The notes under the pieces were generated by a model. The model was not told where the DNA came from, searched no databases, and worked only from the letters and a program-made list of their open reading frames with translations. DNA of 64,000 nt from SpSt-333 sp964371615 (lineage in GTDB: Bacteria; Bacteroidota; Ignavibacteria; UBA10030; UBA8401). Shown here one piece after another: positions 50,845 through 61,100 of this stretch. Numbering within the stretch: position 1 is the stretch's first letter; each line of letters starts with the position of its first letter. Location: assembly GCA_964371615.1 (NCBI GenBank), contig CAYJMS010000004.1:248001-312000 (forward strand), given 5' to 3'. The translations under genes and the position numbers were made by a program.

Positions 50845-51839
50845 TTATTCCCTTTCGACCGGAATTCTGCCAGCGATTTTTCCACCCGCGACAGCAGATC
50901 CTGCGAAAACAGCCGACTGACCATTTCCTGACGGGCTTTTCGTCCTATCTCTTCGTACGTCTTGACTTCAACCGGATCAGGCTTCACAAACTGGATCTTA
51001 TTTTTTTTCAGCGTTTCGAGCGACTTCTGATTATCCAACCGGCTTTGCTCGGTCAATTTGCGCATTGACGATTTTCCGTGTTTCAACAAGATCTGCTGAA
51101 TATCTTCAGGCATCTTGTCGAAAATACGTTTCGAAATTATCACCGCTCCCATCGAATTGGTCAGCGGCAGTTCCATCATGTATTTTGTAGCGGCGAACCA
51201 TTGCAGCGATACGGCGGCCAGCGGGGATGTATAGACGCCGTTGATCAATCCGGTCTGCAGCGACATCAGCACGTCAGTGATGGAGAGTTTGTTCGTGTTG
51301 ATCCCGAGTTGCTTGAACGTCGTTTCGGCAACCGGATCTCCCTCCCACTCCCACATCTTCACGTTCTTCATATCGGCAACTTTGGAGACGGGAGTATTCG
51401 TAAAGACATACACGAAACCGACTTCCGCCCAGCCAAGCAGGACAAATCCCCCTTTTTCAAATTCCGCCCTGAATTCTGCGTCGAATGTTTCAAGAATATG
51501 GTCGATCTCGGCGGTATTCTTGAACATGAACGGTGCGTCGAGTATCCTCACCGGCTTTGCCATTTCGCCGATACCGAATCCGGTGACGCCGGCGCTCTGC
51601 AATTGTCCGAGGCGGATCTTCCGGATCACATCCTTCTCATCCCCTGCCACACCGCCGGGATAGAGACGGAATCCGACCCTGCCGTTGCTCTCTTTCCGCA
51701 CGGCGGCGTCGTATTCTTTCATGATGGTGATCCAGGTGCTTCCTTCGGGTGCAAGCGTTGCGAATTTTACGATGAATTCCTGTGCTGCCGCCGGTGTCGA
51801 AAAGACGATAATCAATAATAGTGCAACAATATTTTTCAT
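50841..51839 (-). CDS. dctP: TRAP transporter substrate-binding protein (DctP)
   Basis: This 332-residue periplasmic binding protein has signal peptide MKNIVALLLIIVFSTPAAAQ. The body has FATLAPEGSTWITIMKEYDAAV, RLYPGGVAGDEKDVIRKIRLGQ and KMWEWEGDPVAETTFKQLGI. That segment holds the Arg/polar site region but with WEW where many DctP have RxP. The substrate is probably a dicarboxylate or related organic acid and cannot be fixed. The ATG at 51839 follows an AGGA site; an ATG 6 bases upstream is also possible. The tatT gene lies just upstream. Confidence 0.9.
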   Translation of the reverse strand: MKNIVALLLIIVFSTPAAAQEFIVKFATLAPEGSTWITIMKEYDAAVRKESNGRVGFRLYPGGVAGDEKDVIRKIRLGQLQSAGVTGFGIGEMAKPVRILDAPFMFKNTAEIDHILETFDAEFRAEFEKGGFVLLGWAEVGFVYVFTNTPVSKVADMKNVKMWEWEGDPVAETTFKQLGINTNKLSITDVLMSLQTGLINGVYTSPLAAVSLQWFAATKYMMELPLTNSMGAVIISKRIFDKMPEDIQQILLKHGKSSMRKLTEQSRLDNQKSLETLKKNKIQFVKPDPVEVKTYEEIGRKARQEMVSRLFSQDLLSRVEKSLAEFRSKGNK

Positions 51840-51873
51840 AGTCATCCTGTTGGTACGATTTATTATATCGGTA

Positions 51874-52749
51874 TTAAAAGAACAGATCGTCGATCCGCTC
51901 GGCAAGTTTTTTTGCTTTTCGTTTGGCGATGGCATTGACGAGTCTCTGTTCCGGCAGTACTTCCAGAGATGTCTCGTCGACGGTGGTCAAAAGTTGTTGA
52001 AACAATTCTCTGTCCTGCACCTGCACGCAATAGCTCTTCGCCATATACACAAACGGCAGAAGGAATTTGTTCTGGTTCAATTCAAAACATCGCTCAAAAT
52101 GGTAACGGGCGCTGTCCGGTTTGCCGCCGAGGTTCTTTGGAACGGTCGCAAGGATCGTTGCAAAATAGAGATGGGCGCTTCCGTAAAAATATGATTCATC
52201 GTGTTGTAACACGAATTCCATCATCGCATTCACTTTAGGAAGATCGACAAGCACCGCCGGATCGGAGATGCTGACGTTGACCAGATTTCCCCATGCATTC
52301 GCCGTCCAGAAAATGAGCGGAATATCGTCTTTTCCGAAATGTGCGAGACTATTCTTGAATGCAGCCGCATCATCCATCGATTTCGCAAATTCGTCGTTTT
52401 TCAATGACAACGCACGCAATCCGTAATTTCGAGCCCTGGTGTACAACGCTTTTGCCCGCTCTGCGTCGACATCTTCGACAAATCCCAACGTATAGCCGGT
52501 ATATCCCTGCGTCAAAAGAAATGCCAGATGTTCGTCATCTTTTTCTTTGGCGCGATACAGCGCTTCGAGCAGCACCATGTTTCCGGGGATCGCCCGTTCG
52601 GCGAGGTCCAGATCGGATTCTTCAAAGATCGATTCGAGACCGTAATCTACGATATTTGTCGTGGCATTGACTGCAACAGTATTGATGACACCGCAGGACC
52701 AGCCGGAAAGAGCAAACAACAACGATATGATGATTGGCGACAATTTCAC
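51874..52749 (-). CDS. tatT: TRAP-associated TatT lipoprotein (TPR-like)
   Basis: This 291-residue protein resembles Treponema pallidum Tp0956 (TatT), a trimeric periplasmic TPR-like lipoprotein that associates with the TRAP binding protein. The N-terminus MKLSPIIISLLFALSGWSC is a lipoprotein signal ending at Cys19. The remainder is alpha-helical with TPR-like pairs, including FLLTQGYTGYTLGFVEDVD, RARNYGLRALSLKNDEF and SARYHFERCFELNQNKFLLPFVYMAKSYCV. It starts the run tatT-dctP-dctQ-dctM. The 34-base gap before dctP is compatible with one transcript. Confidence 0.85.
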   Translation of the reverse strand: MKLSPIIISLLFALSGWSCGVINTVAVNATTNIVDYGLESIFEESDLDLAERAIPGNMVLLEALYRAKEKDDEHLAFLLTQGYTGYTLGFVEDVDAERAKALYTRARNYGLRALSLKNDEFAKSMDDAAAFKNSLAHFGKDDIPLIFWTANAWGNLVNVSISDPAVLVDLPKVNAMMEFVLQHDESYFYGSAHLYFATILATVPKNLGGKPDSARYHFERCFELNQNKFLLPFVYMAKSYCVQVQDRELFQQLLTTVDETSLEVLPEQRLVNAIAKRKAKKLAERIDDLFF

Positions 52750-52897
52750 GCAAGAAATATAGAAAGAAGTTTGGGATTATCCAAGATTCACTCCCGGCGG
52801 TTCATTAATATTTGTTAAGGAATTTCGCATATTTGCCTCACTGCGCTCTTGATTCCTTTTTGTTATTCTTCTACTTTAACTTCACCACCATCTATCA

Positions 52898-54274
52898 GTG
52901 AAAGGTACCATAGTGAAGCGCAGTGTACGTATCGTTCTTCTTTTCGTATTGACTCATATCGTTGTATCGCAACCGTCGATGCTCCGGTCCGGCCCGATGG
53001 TCGGGTACGGTCAGATGACCGAAGTGCTGCTTTGGACGCAGACAACGACACCGGCGACTGTACAATATCAGTACTGGGATATTGATGATCCGAAAACAAA
53101 GTTAAAGAGTTCTATAATCAAGACAACTGAAGAACATGCCAACGTTGCAAAGACATTGATCACCGGATTAAAACCGGGACGAAAATTCGAATATGAAATC
53201 CTTTTGAACGGCAAAGTTATTAAGCGCAATTATCCGCTCCGATTTCAGACGCAGCCGCTCTGGCAGTGGCGCACCGACCCGCCGGAGTTCACCGTCGCGT
53301 TTGGGTCCTGCTCGTTCATTAACGAAGAGGAATGGGACCGCCCCGGACGGCCATACGGCAGCAATTATGAAATCTTCAGCGTGCTCGCATCGAAAAATCC
53401 CGATTTGATGCTGTGGATCGGAGACAATACGTACTTGAGAGAGATCGACTGGGACACGAAAACCGGAATTATTCGCCGACATTCCCACACACGGCAGCTG
53501 CCGGAGATGCAGCCGATTTTGGGCGCAGCGCATAATTATGCAACATGGGACGATCACGATTTCGGTCCGAACAATGCGGACAGAAGTTATCGCATGAGGA
53601 ATGAATCGCTGGAAGCATTCAAACTGTTCTGGGGAAATCAAACCTACGGTACCGACGAAACCAAAGGAGTCTTCGGACGATTTACCTGGGGTGATGTGGA
53701 ATTTTTTATGCTGGATAACCGGTACCATCGCTCCCCCAACGACGCTCCCAACAATGCGCAGAAAACAATGTTCGGCAAAGCACAGCTGCAATGGCTGAAG
53801 GATGCGCTCTCCAACTCCACCGCTCCGTTTAAAGTCGTCGTTAACGGCAATCAAATGCTGAACGAAAAGAGCGAATACGGCGAAACTCTCCCGCAATTCA
53901 CTGCTGAATACAACGATCTGATTTCGTACATTACATCCAATGCAATCCCGGGCGTTCTGTTTCTTTCCGGAGACCGGCATCACACGGAATTGATCGTCCG
54001 GCACGATTCATCATTTTATCCGCTGTACGACTTCACCAGCTCGCCCCTCACGTCGGGCATTAACACTATGAAGCGCCGCGACGGTACCATGGGTGCGGAA
54101 TTCACCAATCCGCAGCGAGTCGAAGGGACATTGGTGAACGATCGGCACACTTTCGGGTTGCTACGGTTCGGCGGTAAAAGGACGGAGCGTACAGTGTTGC
54201 TCGAAGTCTATGATGTGACCGGCACATTGCGTTGGAGCAGGGAAATAAAAGCGAACGATCTGCGCGTTCGGTAA
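52898..54274 (+). CDS. PhoD-like alkaline phosphatase D family protein
   Basis: This is a 458-residue exported metallophosphatase with a signal peptide (SVRIVLLFVLTHIVVSQP). An N-terminal fibronectin-like domain (about 30-120) precedes the PhoD catalytic domain. Metal and active-site segments are FGSCSF, WIGDNTYLREID, ATWDDHDFGPNNAD and LFLSGDRHHTELI. PhoD enzymes hydrolyse phosphodiesters and monoesters outside the cytoplasm using Fe/Ca. The usual Tat RR motif is not visible at the start, so Sec export is possible. It is transcribed toward the two-component pair with an 11-base gap. Confidence 0.88.
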   Translation: MKGTIVKRSVRIVLLFVLTHIVVSQPSMLRSGPMVGYGQMTEVLLWTQTTTPATVQYQYWDIDDPKTKLKSSIIKTTEEHANVAKTLITGLKPGRKFEYEILLNGKVIKRNYPLRFQTQPLWQWRTDPPEFTVAFGSCSFINEEEWDRPGRPYGSNYEIFSVLASKNPDLMLWIGDNTYLREIDWDTKTGIIRRHSHTRQLPEMQPILGAAHNYATWDDHDFGPNNADRSYRMRNESLEAFKLFWGNQTYGTDETKGVFGRFTWGDVEFFMLDNRYHRSPNDAPNNAQKTMFGKAQLQWLKDALSNSTAPFKVVVNGNQMLNEKSEYGETLPQFTAEYNDLISYITSNAIPGVLFLSGDRHHTELIVRHDSSFYPLYDFTSSPLTSGINTMKRRDGTMGAEFTNPQRVEGTLVNDRHTFGLLRFGGKRTERTVLLEVYDVTGTLRWSREIKANDLRVR

Positions 54275-54285
54275 TCTCTACAACA

Positions 54286-54978
54286 ATGAAATCATCCGCA
54301 CCGAAAATACTTATCATAGAAGATGAAAAAAAGATCTCAGCACTGATCCGGAAGGGATTGGAGGAAGAGCATTATGCGGTGGATGAAGCATTCGACGGAG
54401 AAACAGGCGAACAGATGCTTTCCCGGAAGATGTATCATCTGGTGATTCTCGACATCATGCTTCCCAAAAAGGACGGACTCGAAGTTTTAAACGCGGTACG
54501 CACGTCCGGAAACGATACACCCGTATTGATGTTGACGGCAAAAGGAACGGTCGAAGACCGCGTAAAGGGGCTGGACACCGGCGCGGATGATTATCTTGTT
54601 AAACCATTCGCCATTTCGGAACTTCTGGCGCGCGTACGTTCCCTTCTCCGGCGAAAAAAAGAATCCGGCGCTCCGTCAACGAAACTCTCTATCGGAGATC
54701 TGACGCTCGATCTGGTGTCGCACAAGGCAACGAGAAGCGGAACGGTCATCGATCTCACCTCCAAAGAATTCGCGTTGTTGGAATATTTTATCCGCAATAA
54801 GAACAAGACGCTCAACCGCAGCGCCATTACCGAGCATATTTGGAACTATAACTTCGATACCGGCACCAACATTATCGACGTCTATATCAACCATCTTCGC
54901 ACGAAGATCGACGGCGGATTCCCAAAAAAAATGATCCACACCGTCCGCGGCGTCGGCTATGTCATGAAAGACCAATAA
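54286..54978 (+). CDS. OmpR-family response regulator
   Basis: This 230-residue protein has a receiver domain (about 5-120) with acidic IIEDE, phospho-acceptor Asp in LVILDIMLPKKDG, Thr in LMLTAKG and Lys in LVKPF. The winged helix runs from about 135 to 229 (IDLTSKEFALLEYFIRNKNKTLNRSAITEHIW, DVYINHLRTKID, VRGVGYVM). The start at 54286 was chosen because the upstream in-frame ATG would overlap phoD by 43 bases. It ends 1 base before the kinase gene, so this pair is one unit. Confidence 0.94.
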   Translation: MKSSAPKILIIEDEKKISALIRKGLEEEHYAVDEAFDGETGEQMLSRKMYHLVILDIMLPKKDGLEVLNAVRTSGNDTPVLMLTAKGTVEDRVKGLDTGADDYLVKPFAISELLARVRSLLRRKKESGAPSTKLSIGDLTLDLVSHKATRSGTVIDLTSKEFALLEYFIRNKNKTLNRSAITEHIWNYNFDTGTNIIDVYINHLRTKIDGGFPKKMIHTVRGVGYVMKDQ

Positions 54979-54979
54979 G

Positions 54980-56506
54980 ATGAATTTTTACCGCTCCATA
55001 CGGTTTAAGTTGACGCTGTATTATTCTCTGATCGTCGGCGGAACACTGCTTGGATTTGCACTTGCCTCCTATTACTATACGGAACAAAATCTGTTGTCGA
55101 GCCTCGACCGTTCGTTGTATCAAGAGGTGATTTGGCTGAAGAACTTTATCGAACCGGAAGCGCGCAGGATCAAAACCAAAACACAGCGCATCAAGCCGAA
55201 AGAGCAGGCGGCAAACGAAAAGACTTCCGCCACACAGCCGGTGCGTCGATCGAATGAGGTAGAAATGCGGAGCATCGATTCCGCCGACATCGAATTTGAT
55301 GCAATCTGGAATCAAATATATGAACATACGCTGCTGACACCGAAAAAGCAGATTATCCAGATAAAAGACCGGAACGGCGATCTGTTGTATAAATCCGGAC
55401 TGGGGAAGGATGAGATCTCGTTTGACGATGTTCCGCAGGACATCACAAAACTGGTGACGATCTGGAATTCCAACGGACAACCGCTGCGCCTTGCGGTCAG
55501 CCAGGACCGGAACATGAAAGTGTATGTCGCTTATCCAATTGCAGAGATAGACGATGTGTTGTCGAACCTCTTTTCGATTTTCATCATCCTGATCCCCATT
55601 GCGCTGACCGTTTCGGTCGCGGGTGGATGGTTTCTGGCTTCACGCTCATTGAAGCCGGTGGACGACATATCCCGCGCGGCGCGGGCAATCACGGCGCAGA
55701 ATCTCGACCGGCGCATTCAGTACACCGGCATTGACGATGAACTCGGCAGACTTGTGGCGACGTTCAACGACATGATCAGCCGATTGCAATTATCCTTCAG
55801 CCAGATCCAGCAATTCTCCAGCGATGCTTCTCATGAATTACGCACACCGCTGACCATTATGCGCGGTGAACTGGAACTGATCCTTCGCTCACGTCGTGCA
55901 ACGTCGGAACGGTACCGGACGGTCGTCTCCAGCGTGCTGGAAGAGACAATCCGCATGACGACGATCGTCGACAACCTATTGACGCTGGCAAAGGCGGATA
56001 TCGGAACGTCGGTCGGCGTTATGCAGGATGTATGGCTCCGGCCGATTATTCTGGAACTGCAGGAAGACAGCGAAATGCTCGCTGAACGAAAGAAAATCTC
56101 TGTGACGGTCGGCTCGCTGGACGATACGCTGATCTCCGGCGATCCCGTGCGGCTGCGGCAATTATTCCTGAACCTGATCGATAACGCCATTAAATATACC
56201 CCTGAACGGGGATCGGTGGAATTGTCTCTGATACGGGACAATGGATATGCCAAAGTCAGGGTAAAGGATACCGGTATTGGTATTCCGCAGAGCGAATTGT
56301 CGAAGATCTTCGACCGGTTTTACCGTGTCGATAAAGCCCGTTCGCGCGAACTCGGGGGAAGCGGATTGGGACTTTCGATTGCAAAATGGATTAGTGAGAT
56401 TCATGGCGGAACAATCCTGGTGGAAAGCGAAGTCAAATCCGGAAGCATCTTTACGGTGATACTGCCGCTGAAGTCCTCGTCGGTGCGTCCTGATTTTATT
56501 TCATGA
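54980..56506 (+). CDS. HAMP-domain sensor histidine kinase
   Basis: This 508-residue inner-membrane kinase partners the preceding regulator. Helix 1 is YSLIVGGTLLGFALASYYY; the periplasmic domain (about 30-190) has a Lys/Arg-rich linker. Helix 2 is LFSIFIILIPIALTVSVAGGWFLASRS, followed by HAMP (about 220-270). SSDASHELRTPLTIMRGELELIL holds the phospho-His (about 287). The ATPase domain has NLIDNAIKYTPERG, KDTGIGIPQSELSKIFDRFYR and GGSGLGLSIAKWI. The signal is unknown; family analogues sense envelope or metal stress. Confidence 0.94.
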   Translation: MNFYRSIRFKLTLYYSLIVGGTLLGFALASYYYTEQNLLSSLDRSLYQEVIWLKNFIEPEARRIKTKTQRIKPKEQAANEKTSATQPVRRSNEVEMRSIDSADIEFDAIWNQIYEHTLLTPKKQIIQIKDRNGDLLYKSGLGKDEISFDDVPQDITKLVTIWNSNGQPLRLAVSQDRNMKVYVAYPIAEIDDVLSNLFSIFIILIPIALTVSVAGGWFLASRSLKPVDDISRAARAITAQNLDRRIQYTGIDDELGRLVATFNDMISRLQLSFSQIQQFSSDASHELRTPLTIMRGELELILRSRRATSERYRTVVSSVLEETIRMTTIVDNLLTLAKADIGTSVGVMQDVWLRPIILELQEDSEMLAERKKISVTVGSLDDTLISGDPVRLRQLFLNLIDNAIKYTPERGSVELSLIRDNGYAKVRVKDTGIGIPQSELSKIFDRFYRVDKARSRELGGSGLGLSIAKWISEIHGGTILVESEVKSGSIFTVILPLKSSSVRPDFIS

Positions 56507-56598
56507 TCGCATATCAGCCGTTGCATATTGCATCGTGATTACCTATTTTTTCTGCAATTCATTCCATGCTGTCGTCACACTTTTATTCGGAGAACTAC

Positions 56599-57996
56599 AT
56601 GTCCACTGAACAGCCGCAGATGTCCCTTGCCCGCCGGTTAACGTTATTGAACGCCGTCACGGTGGTGGTCGGATCGATCATCGGTTCGGGCATATTCCTG
56701 ACTCCGCAGAACGTGGCGGCAAATCTCGATATTCCGGGATTGATGATCGGCGTGTGGGTGCTGACCGGACTGCTGACGCTCGCCGGCGCATTGACCAATG
56801 CCGAGGTGGCAAGCCTCATTCCGGAAGCGGGCGGACAATATGTCTTTTTCCGCGTCACGTTCGGGCAATTGACGGCATTCCTGTACGGCTGGACAACTTT
56901 TATCGTGTACCAAACGGGATCGATCGCAGCCATCGCGGTCGCGTTTGCAAAGTACTTCGGATACTTCGTCGATCTGCCGAATTTCGGCCCGGAGATCGAA
57001 GCGATGCAGCTGCCGCTGATCGGGAATATCTTTCCGTTGAAGGATATCGGTGTTACCATGGTGGCGATTCTGGCGATTATCACCGTTACCACCATCAATT
57101 ATTTCGGCGTGCAGTTCGGCGGTATGATACAGAACGTTTTCACATTTCTGAAGGTGCTCGCGATCGCCGCCATCATCATTCTGGCATTCACTTCCGGAAA
57201 AGGGAATACGGACAATTTCTTCCCGCTCTGGGGAACGCCCACATCGGGATCGCTGGTCGCTTCGTTCGGCATTGCCATGATCGCAACGCTCTGGTCCTAT
57301 GACGGGTGGAATTCACTCACGTACCTCGCGGGCGAGGTAATCGATCCGCAGAAGAACATTCCCCGCGCTCTGATTATCGGTACGCTGATCGTCATTGTCG
57401 TCTATGTGCTCACCAATCTTGCGTATCTTTATATTCTCCCGATACACCAAATCGCACAGTCAAGACTCGTCGCTGCCGATGTGATGAATGTGATATTCTA
57501 CGGATGGGGCGGCGCTATCATTTCCGCCATGGTGATGATCTCCACATTCGGCACGGTGAATGCCTCGTCCATGACCACCGCACGGGTTTTTTATGCAATG
57601 GCGAAGGACAAGATCTTCTTTAAGAAAATGGGGGAAGTGCACCCGAAATTCCGTACGCCGGCAAAATCGTTGATGGTTCAGGGAACATGGGCGTCGATTC
57701 TCTGCCTGACCGGAACGTTCGATCAGATCTTTACCTATGTGATTTTTGCCGGGTGGATATTCTACGCGCTCGGGGCCGTCGCCGTTTTCATTCTCCGCGC
57801 AAAACAACCGGATGCGCCGCGGGCTTATAAGGTCCCCTTCTATCCCGTTATCCCCGTTGTCTTTATAATGGTGGCGACATGGTTTGTCTATAATACGGTC
57901 GTGGAACAGACGGCTGACTCAATGGTCGGTTTATTGCTGCTGGTTGCGGGAATTCCGTTTTATCTCTACTGGCAGAACCAGATGAAAAAAGCATAG
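56599..57996 (+). CDS. APC-superfamily amino acid permease
   Basis: This 465-residue transporter has 12 predicted helices. The start LTLLNAVTVVVGSIIGSGIFLTPQNVAANL carries the APC GSGIF substrate-backbone motif. It continues with ALTNAEVASLIPEAGGQYVFFR, typical of LAT/SteT-like exchangers, and WSYDGWNSLTYLAGEVIDPQKNIPRALIIG. An amino acid or related compound is moved across the inner membrane; specificity unknown. Start set at ATG 56599 (MSTEQPQ). It follows the kinase gene by 92 bases and converges on the TolB-like gene. Confidence 0.9.
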   Translation: MSTEQPQMSLARRLTLLNAVTVVVGSIIGSGIFLTPQNVAANLDIPGLMIGVWVLTGLLTLAGALTNAEVASLIPEAGGQYVFFRVTFGQLTAFLYGWTTFIVYQTGSIAAIAVAFAKYFGYFVDLPNFGPEIEAMQLPLIGNIFPLKDIGVTMVAILAIITVTTINYFGVQFGGMIQNVFTFLKVLAIAAIIILAFTSGKGNTDNFFPLWGTPTSGSLVASFGIAMIATLWSYDGWNSLTYLAGEVIDPQKNIPRALIIGTLIVIVVYVLTNLAYLYILPIHQIAQSRLVAADVMNVIFYGWGGAIISAMVMISTFGTVNASSMTTARVFYAMAKDKIFFKKMGEVHPKFRTPAKSLMVQGTWASILCLTGTFDQIFTYVIFAGWIFYALGAVAVFILRAKQPDAPRAYKVPFYPVIPVVFIMVATWFVYNTVVEQTADSMVGLLLLVAGIPFYLYWQNQMKKA

Positions 57997-58070
57997 CCTT
58001 ATCCTATAATCGGAACTGCGCGGTGTGAAGTGCGGATGAGGAAAATAATACTGCGGCAGATAAATGAAAT

Positions 58071-58100
58071 AAAAAACCCGGGTACACGTACCCGGGTTTT
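58071..58100. terminator. Bidirectional intrinsic terminator
   Basis: AAAACCCGGGTAC (58073-58085) pairs with GTACCCGGGTTTT (58088-58100) between convergent genes, with A and T tracts outside. Confidence 0.88.
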
Positions 58101-58133
58101 TACTTTTAGACTCTTTTATTCGAGATATCCTCT

Positions 58134-61100
58134 TTAGAAATCCCCGCCAAGCGAAAAATAATATTTAGGAACAGAAAATCCGTCGCCGTTGTACGACCAG
58201 GCAACATCGATCTTCAATGGAAGTCCGAGGAAGAACATTCTCACTCCCATACCGGTTCCGATTAGCAGGTCTTGCGTAACGGTTTGACCGGCAGCGTTTG
58301 TGCCGAATCCCTTCCAGACATTCTCGTTAGTCCATGACGATCCAATATCGAGGAACGTCGCACCGGTAATGTTGCCGAGAGCAATCGGCAGCCCGCCGGT
58401 GACCAGATATTGAATGAACGGATAACGGAGTTCGTAATTGGCAAGAAGGAATTTCGTACCGTTCTTTTTGTTGTAATTAAATCCCCGCAATGGAAGCGCC
58501 GGCGAAAGGAATGCATAATCTTCGATATTAAAAATCGGTATGCCGCCGTTTTCGAACTCGCGGTTGATCCATCCGTCGGTGCCGCCGATGAAGAACCGCT
58601 GCGCATGCGTGCCGACGCTGATGCCGCCGGAATAGCGCATCACAAACGAGTAGGTGCGCCAGAATTTATAATACGTGCGGTAATCCGCCGTATAGGTTTG
58701 GAAATCCAGCGCATTCGGACCGATCTGCGGGCTGAATGTCATATTCAGGCTGTACCGTGAGCCGTTGTTCGGTGCGGTATACCCCCACAATGTATTGTCA
58801 TGCACAAATCCGATCGACGGAATGAACAATTCGCGCTTTTGCACCGGATCGGAGACATAATCAAGATTCTCACGCAACAGGTTCATCCAACCGATCGATC
58901 CTTCGAAACGGTTGAACCGGTCGAGCGGGTAGGATGCGGAAACACCGATACCGTATGTGCGGAAACGGTAGAGTGAAATGCCTCCGTATGGATCGTTGAT
59001 ATAGAGAAACCGCGCACTGTGATATCCCTGCACTCCCCAATCGATCAGCGACGGCAGATAAAAATAGGCAAGGACGTAGTCGCTGTTTTTCAAATCGAGC
59101 AGCAGGTTCGTCAGGAAATAGATCTGATGATCTCCCATCATGTCGCTGAATGCCATCATCGTCGTTCCCTGCACGCCGTAGAAGGTGCTGAACGCAGCAT
59201 TGCCGTAGATGATATCGGGGGAGAAATTCAGTTTATATTTGTTGACAACAAAATTCCCTTCGTCATCCACGTTATTTACAACGGCGATATCCTTCCCCTT
59301 GTCATCAACAAAAAATTGATCCTTCCGCTCCTGTGTCGTATCGTCGTCGGTGAAAACAACAGTATTGAAATCGATCCGGATATTGTCGCCGTACACTCCC
59401 ACCGTATCGCTTTTCGGTTCTGTGCGTGCAACGACGGCTGCGGCGGACGTCGAATCGGCAGCAACGATAGCCATTGACCCTTTTTTCTTCTTAATATATT
59501 CGGTCGGTTCAAGTTCGGCGATTCCGAGGTTCTTTTCGAACGGAGTTTTCATCAGAAAGATGTCGAATCCGGCCTGATTCAACGACGAAAATGCCAATTT
59601 GTTGCCGTCCGCCGAGACGGACAATTGATACACGCCGGTGATGGAATTTGTGATTGGCCGGTCGGTACCGGTTTCCAGATTCCGTTCATATACATTGCCG
59701 ATGCCGTTCCGGTCGGAGACATACAGCATCTTTTTCCCGTCCGGCGATAGTACCGGATTGGTTTCGTCGCTTTCTTCCTCATTCGTGATTCTGCTGATGC
59801 TTTTTGCAGCGATGTCGACGGCGTAAATATCCGATTGGGAATAGTCGAACCGGGAGATGCGGAAATTCTTTCGCACCATTGACGGATCGGTGTAGTCTCT
59901 CCGGTCGGAAACAAAAAAGATCCGTTGTCCGTCGGGAGAGAAGACCGGATCGGAGTCGGAAAAAAGATCGTTGGTCAGATTGACCGATGCTTTCGTCGCA
60001 AGATCGTAAATGTAGATGTCGGATTGATGCGACGTGTTACCGACAAATACGATCTTATCTCCCTGTCGGGACCAATCGACGGAGAAAATGCCATCCAGTT
60101 CAAGATCGATCTTTTCTTCGTCTCCCGAATTTACGTCAATAAGATAGATCGCATCCCGCTCACCGCTCTTCACGGCAAGGGCAATCTTCTTTCCGTCCGG
60201 CGACCAGGAGATACCGGGGGTCAGCAGATGGAGTTCCTCGAAGTTTTTGGTTTGCTGTCCGTCGACAATCTTTTTGATCTTATTATCGATCGTCGAAATC
60301 ACATACACGTCGAAGTAGTCGTCGCGATCGGAAATGAACGCGATCTTGTCTCCCTGCGGGGAGATCGCGGGACTGGTGTTATAAAAATTATTTTCTTTTA
60401 CGTGGTTCGTAATGCGTGTAGCAAAATCGGCCGGCTCCTCCCGTTTTGCGATGTCCGGCCAGTATTGTACTTTCTGTTCCTTCATCCATCGTTCTGAAAG
60501 TTCGGAGACGCTCAACCCGATGGCGCTCTTGAATCCCGCATCGAGATTGCGGGCGCTCTTCACCCGGTGCAGGATTTCGGCAATCTTTTGTTCGCCGTAC
60601 TTGTTGGCAATATAATACCATACGGATTGTCCGCCGCGATAGGCGAAGTATCCGCCGAGGTATTCGATCGGAGGAAGATAGGTATGAATGGTCGCATCGC
60701 GCATGAACATATCGGAATTCACATCCCACCGCAGCGCTTCGTACTCCGCAATGCCTTCATTCATCCAGAGGGGAAGCTGAACCCGGATATTATTGGAAAT
60801 GATCGACTGGATCGATCCCCCGTAGAACATATCGTTGATCACCGCATGCACCAGTTCGTGATGGATGACATGACGGAATTGCCGGTAACTTCCCTCGAAC
60901 GGAATGACAACTCTGTTCTTAAACAGTTCGGTCACTCCGCCGATCCCCTCTTCCATGTACTCGCCGACAATATTGGTCTGCTGAAAATCGTTGTGGGAAT
61001 TGTACACCATCAGCGGAACGCGGTTGTTCAATTGGTACCGGAAGGTTTTGCTGATCGAGGCGTAGGCAGATTCCGCGGCCACGGCGGTGAAATTGGCAAT

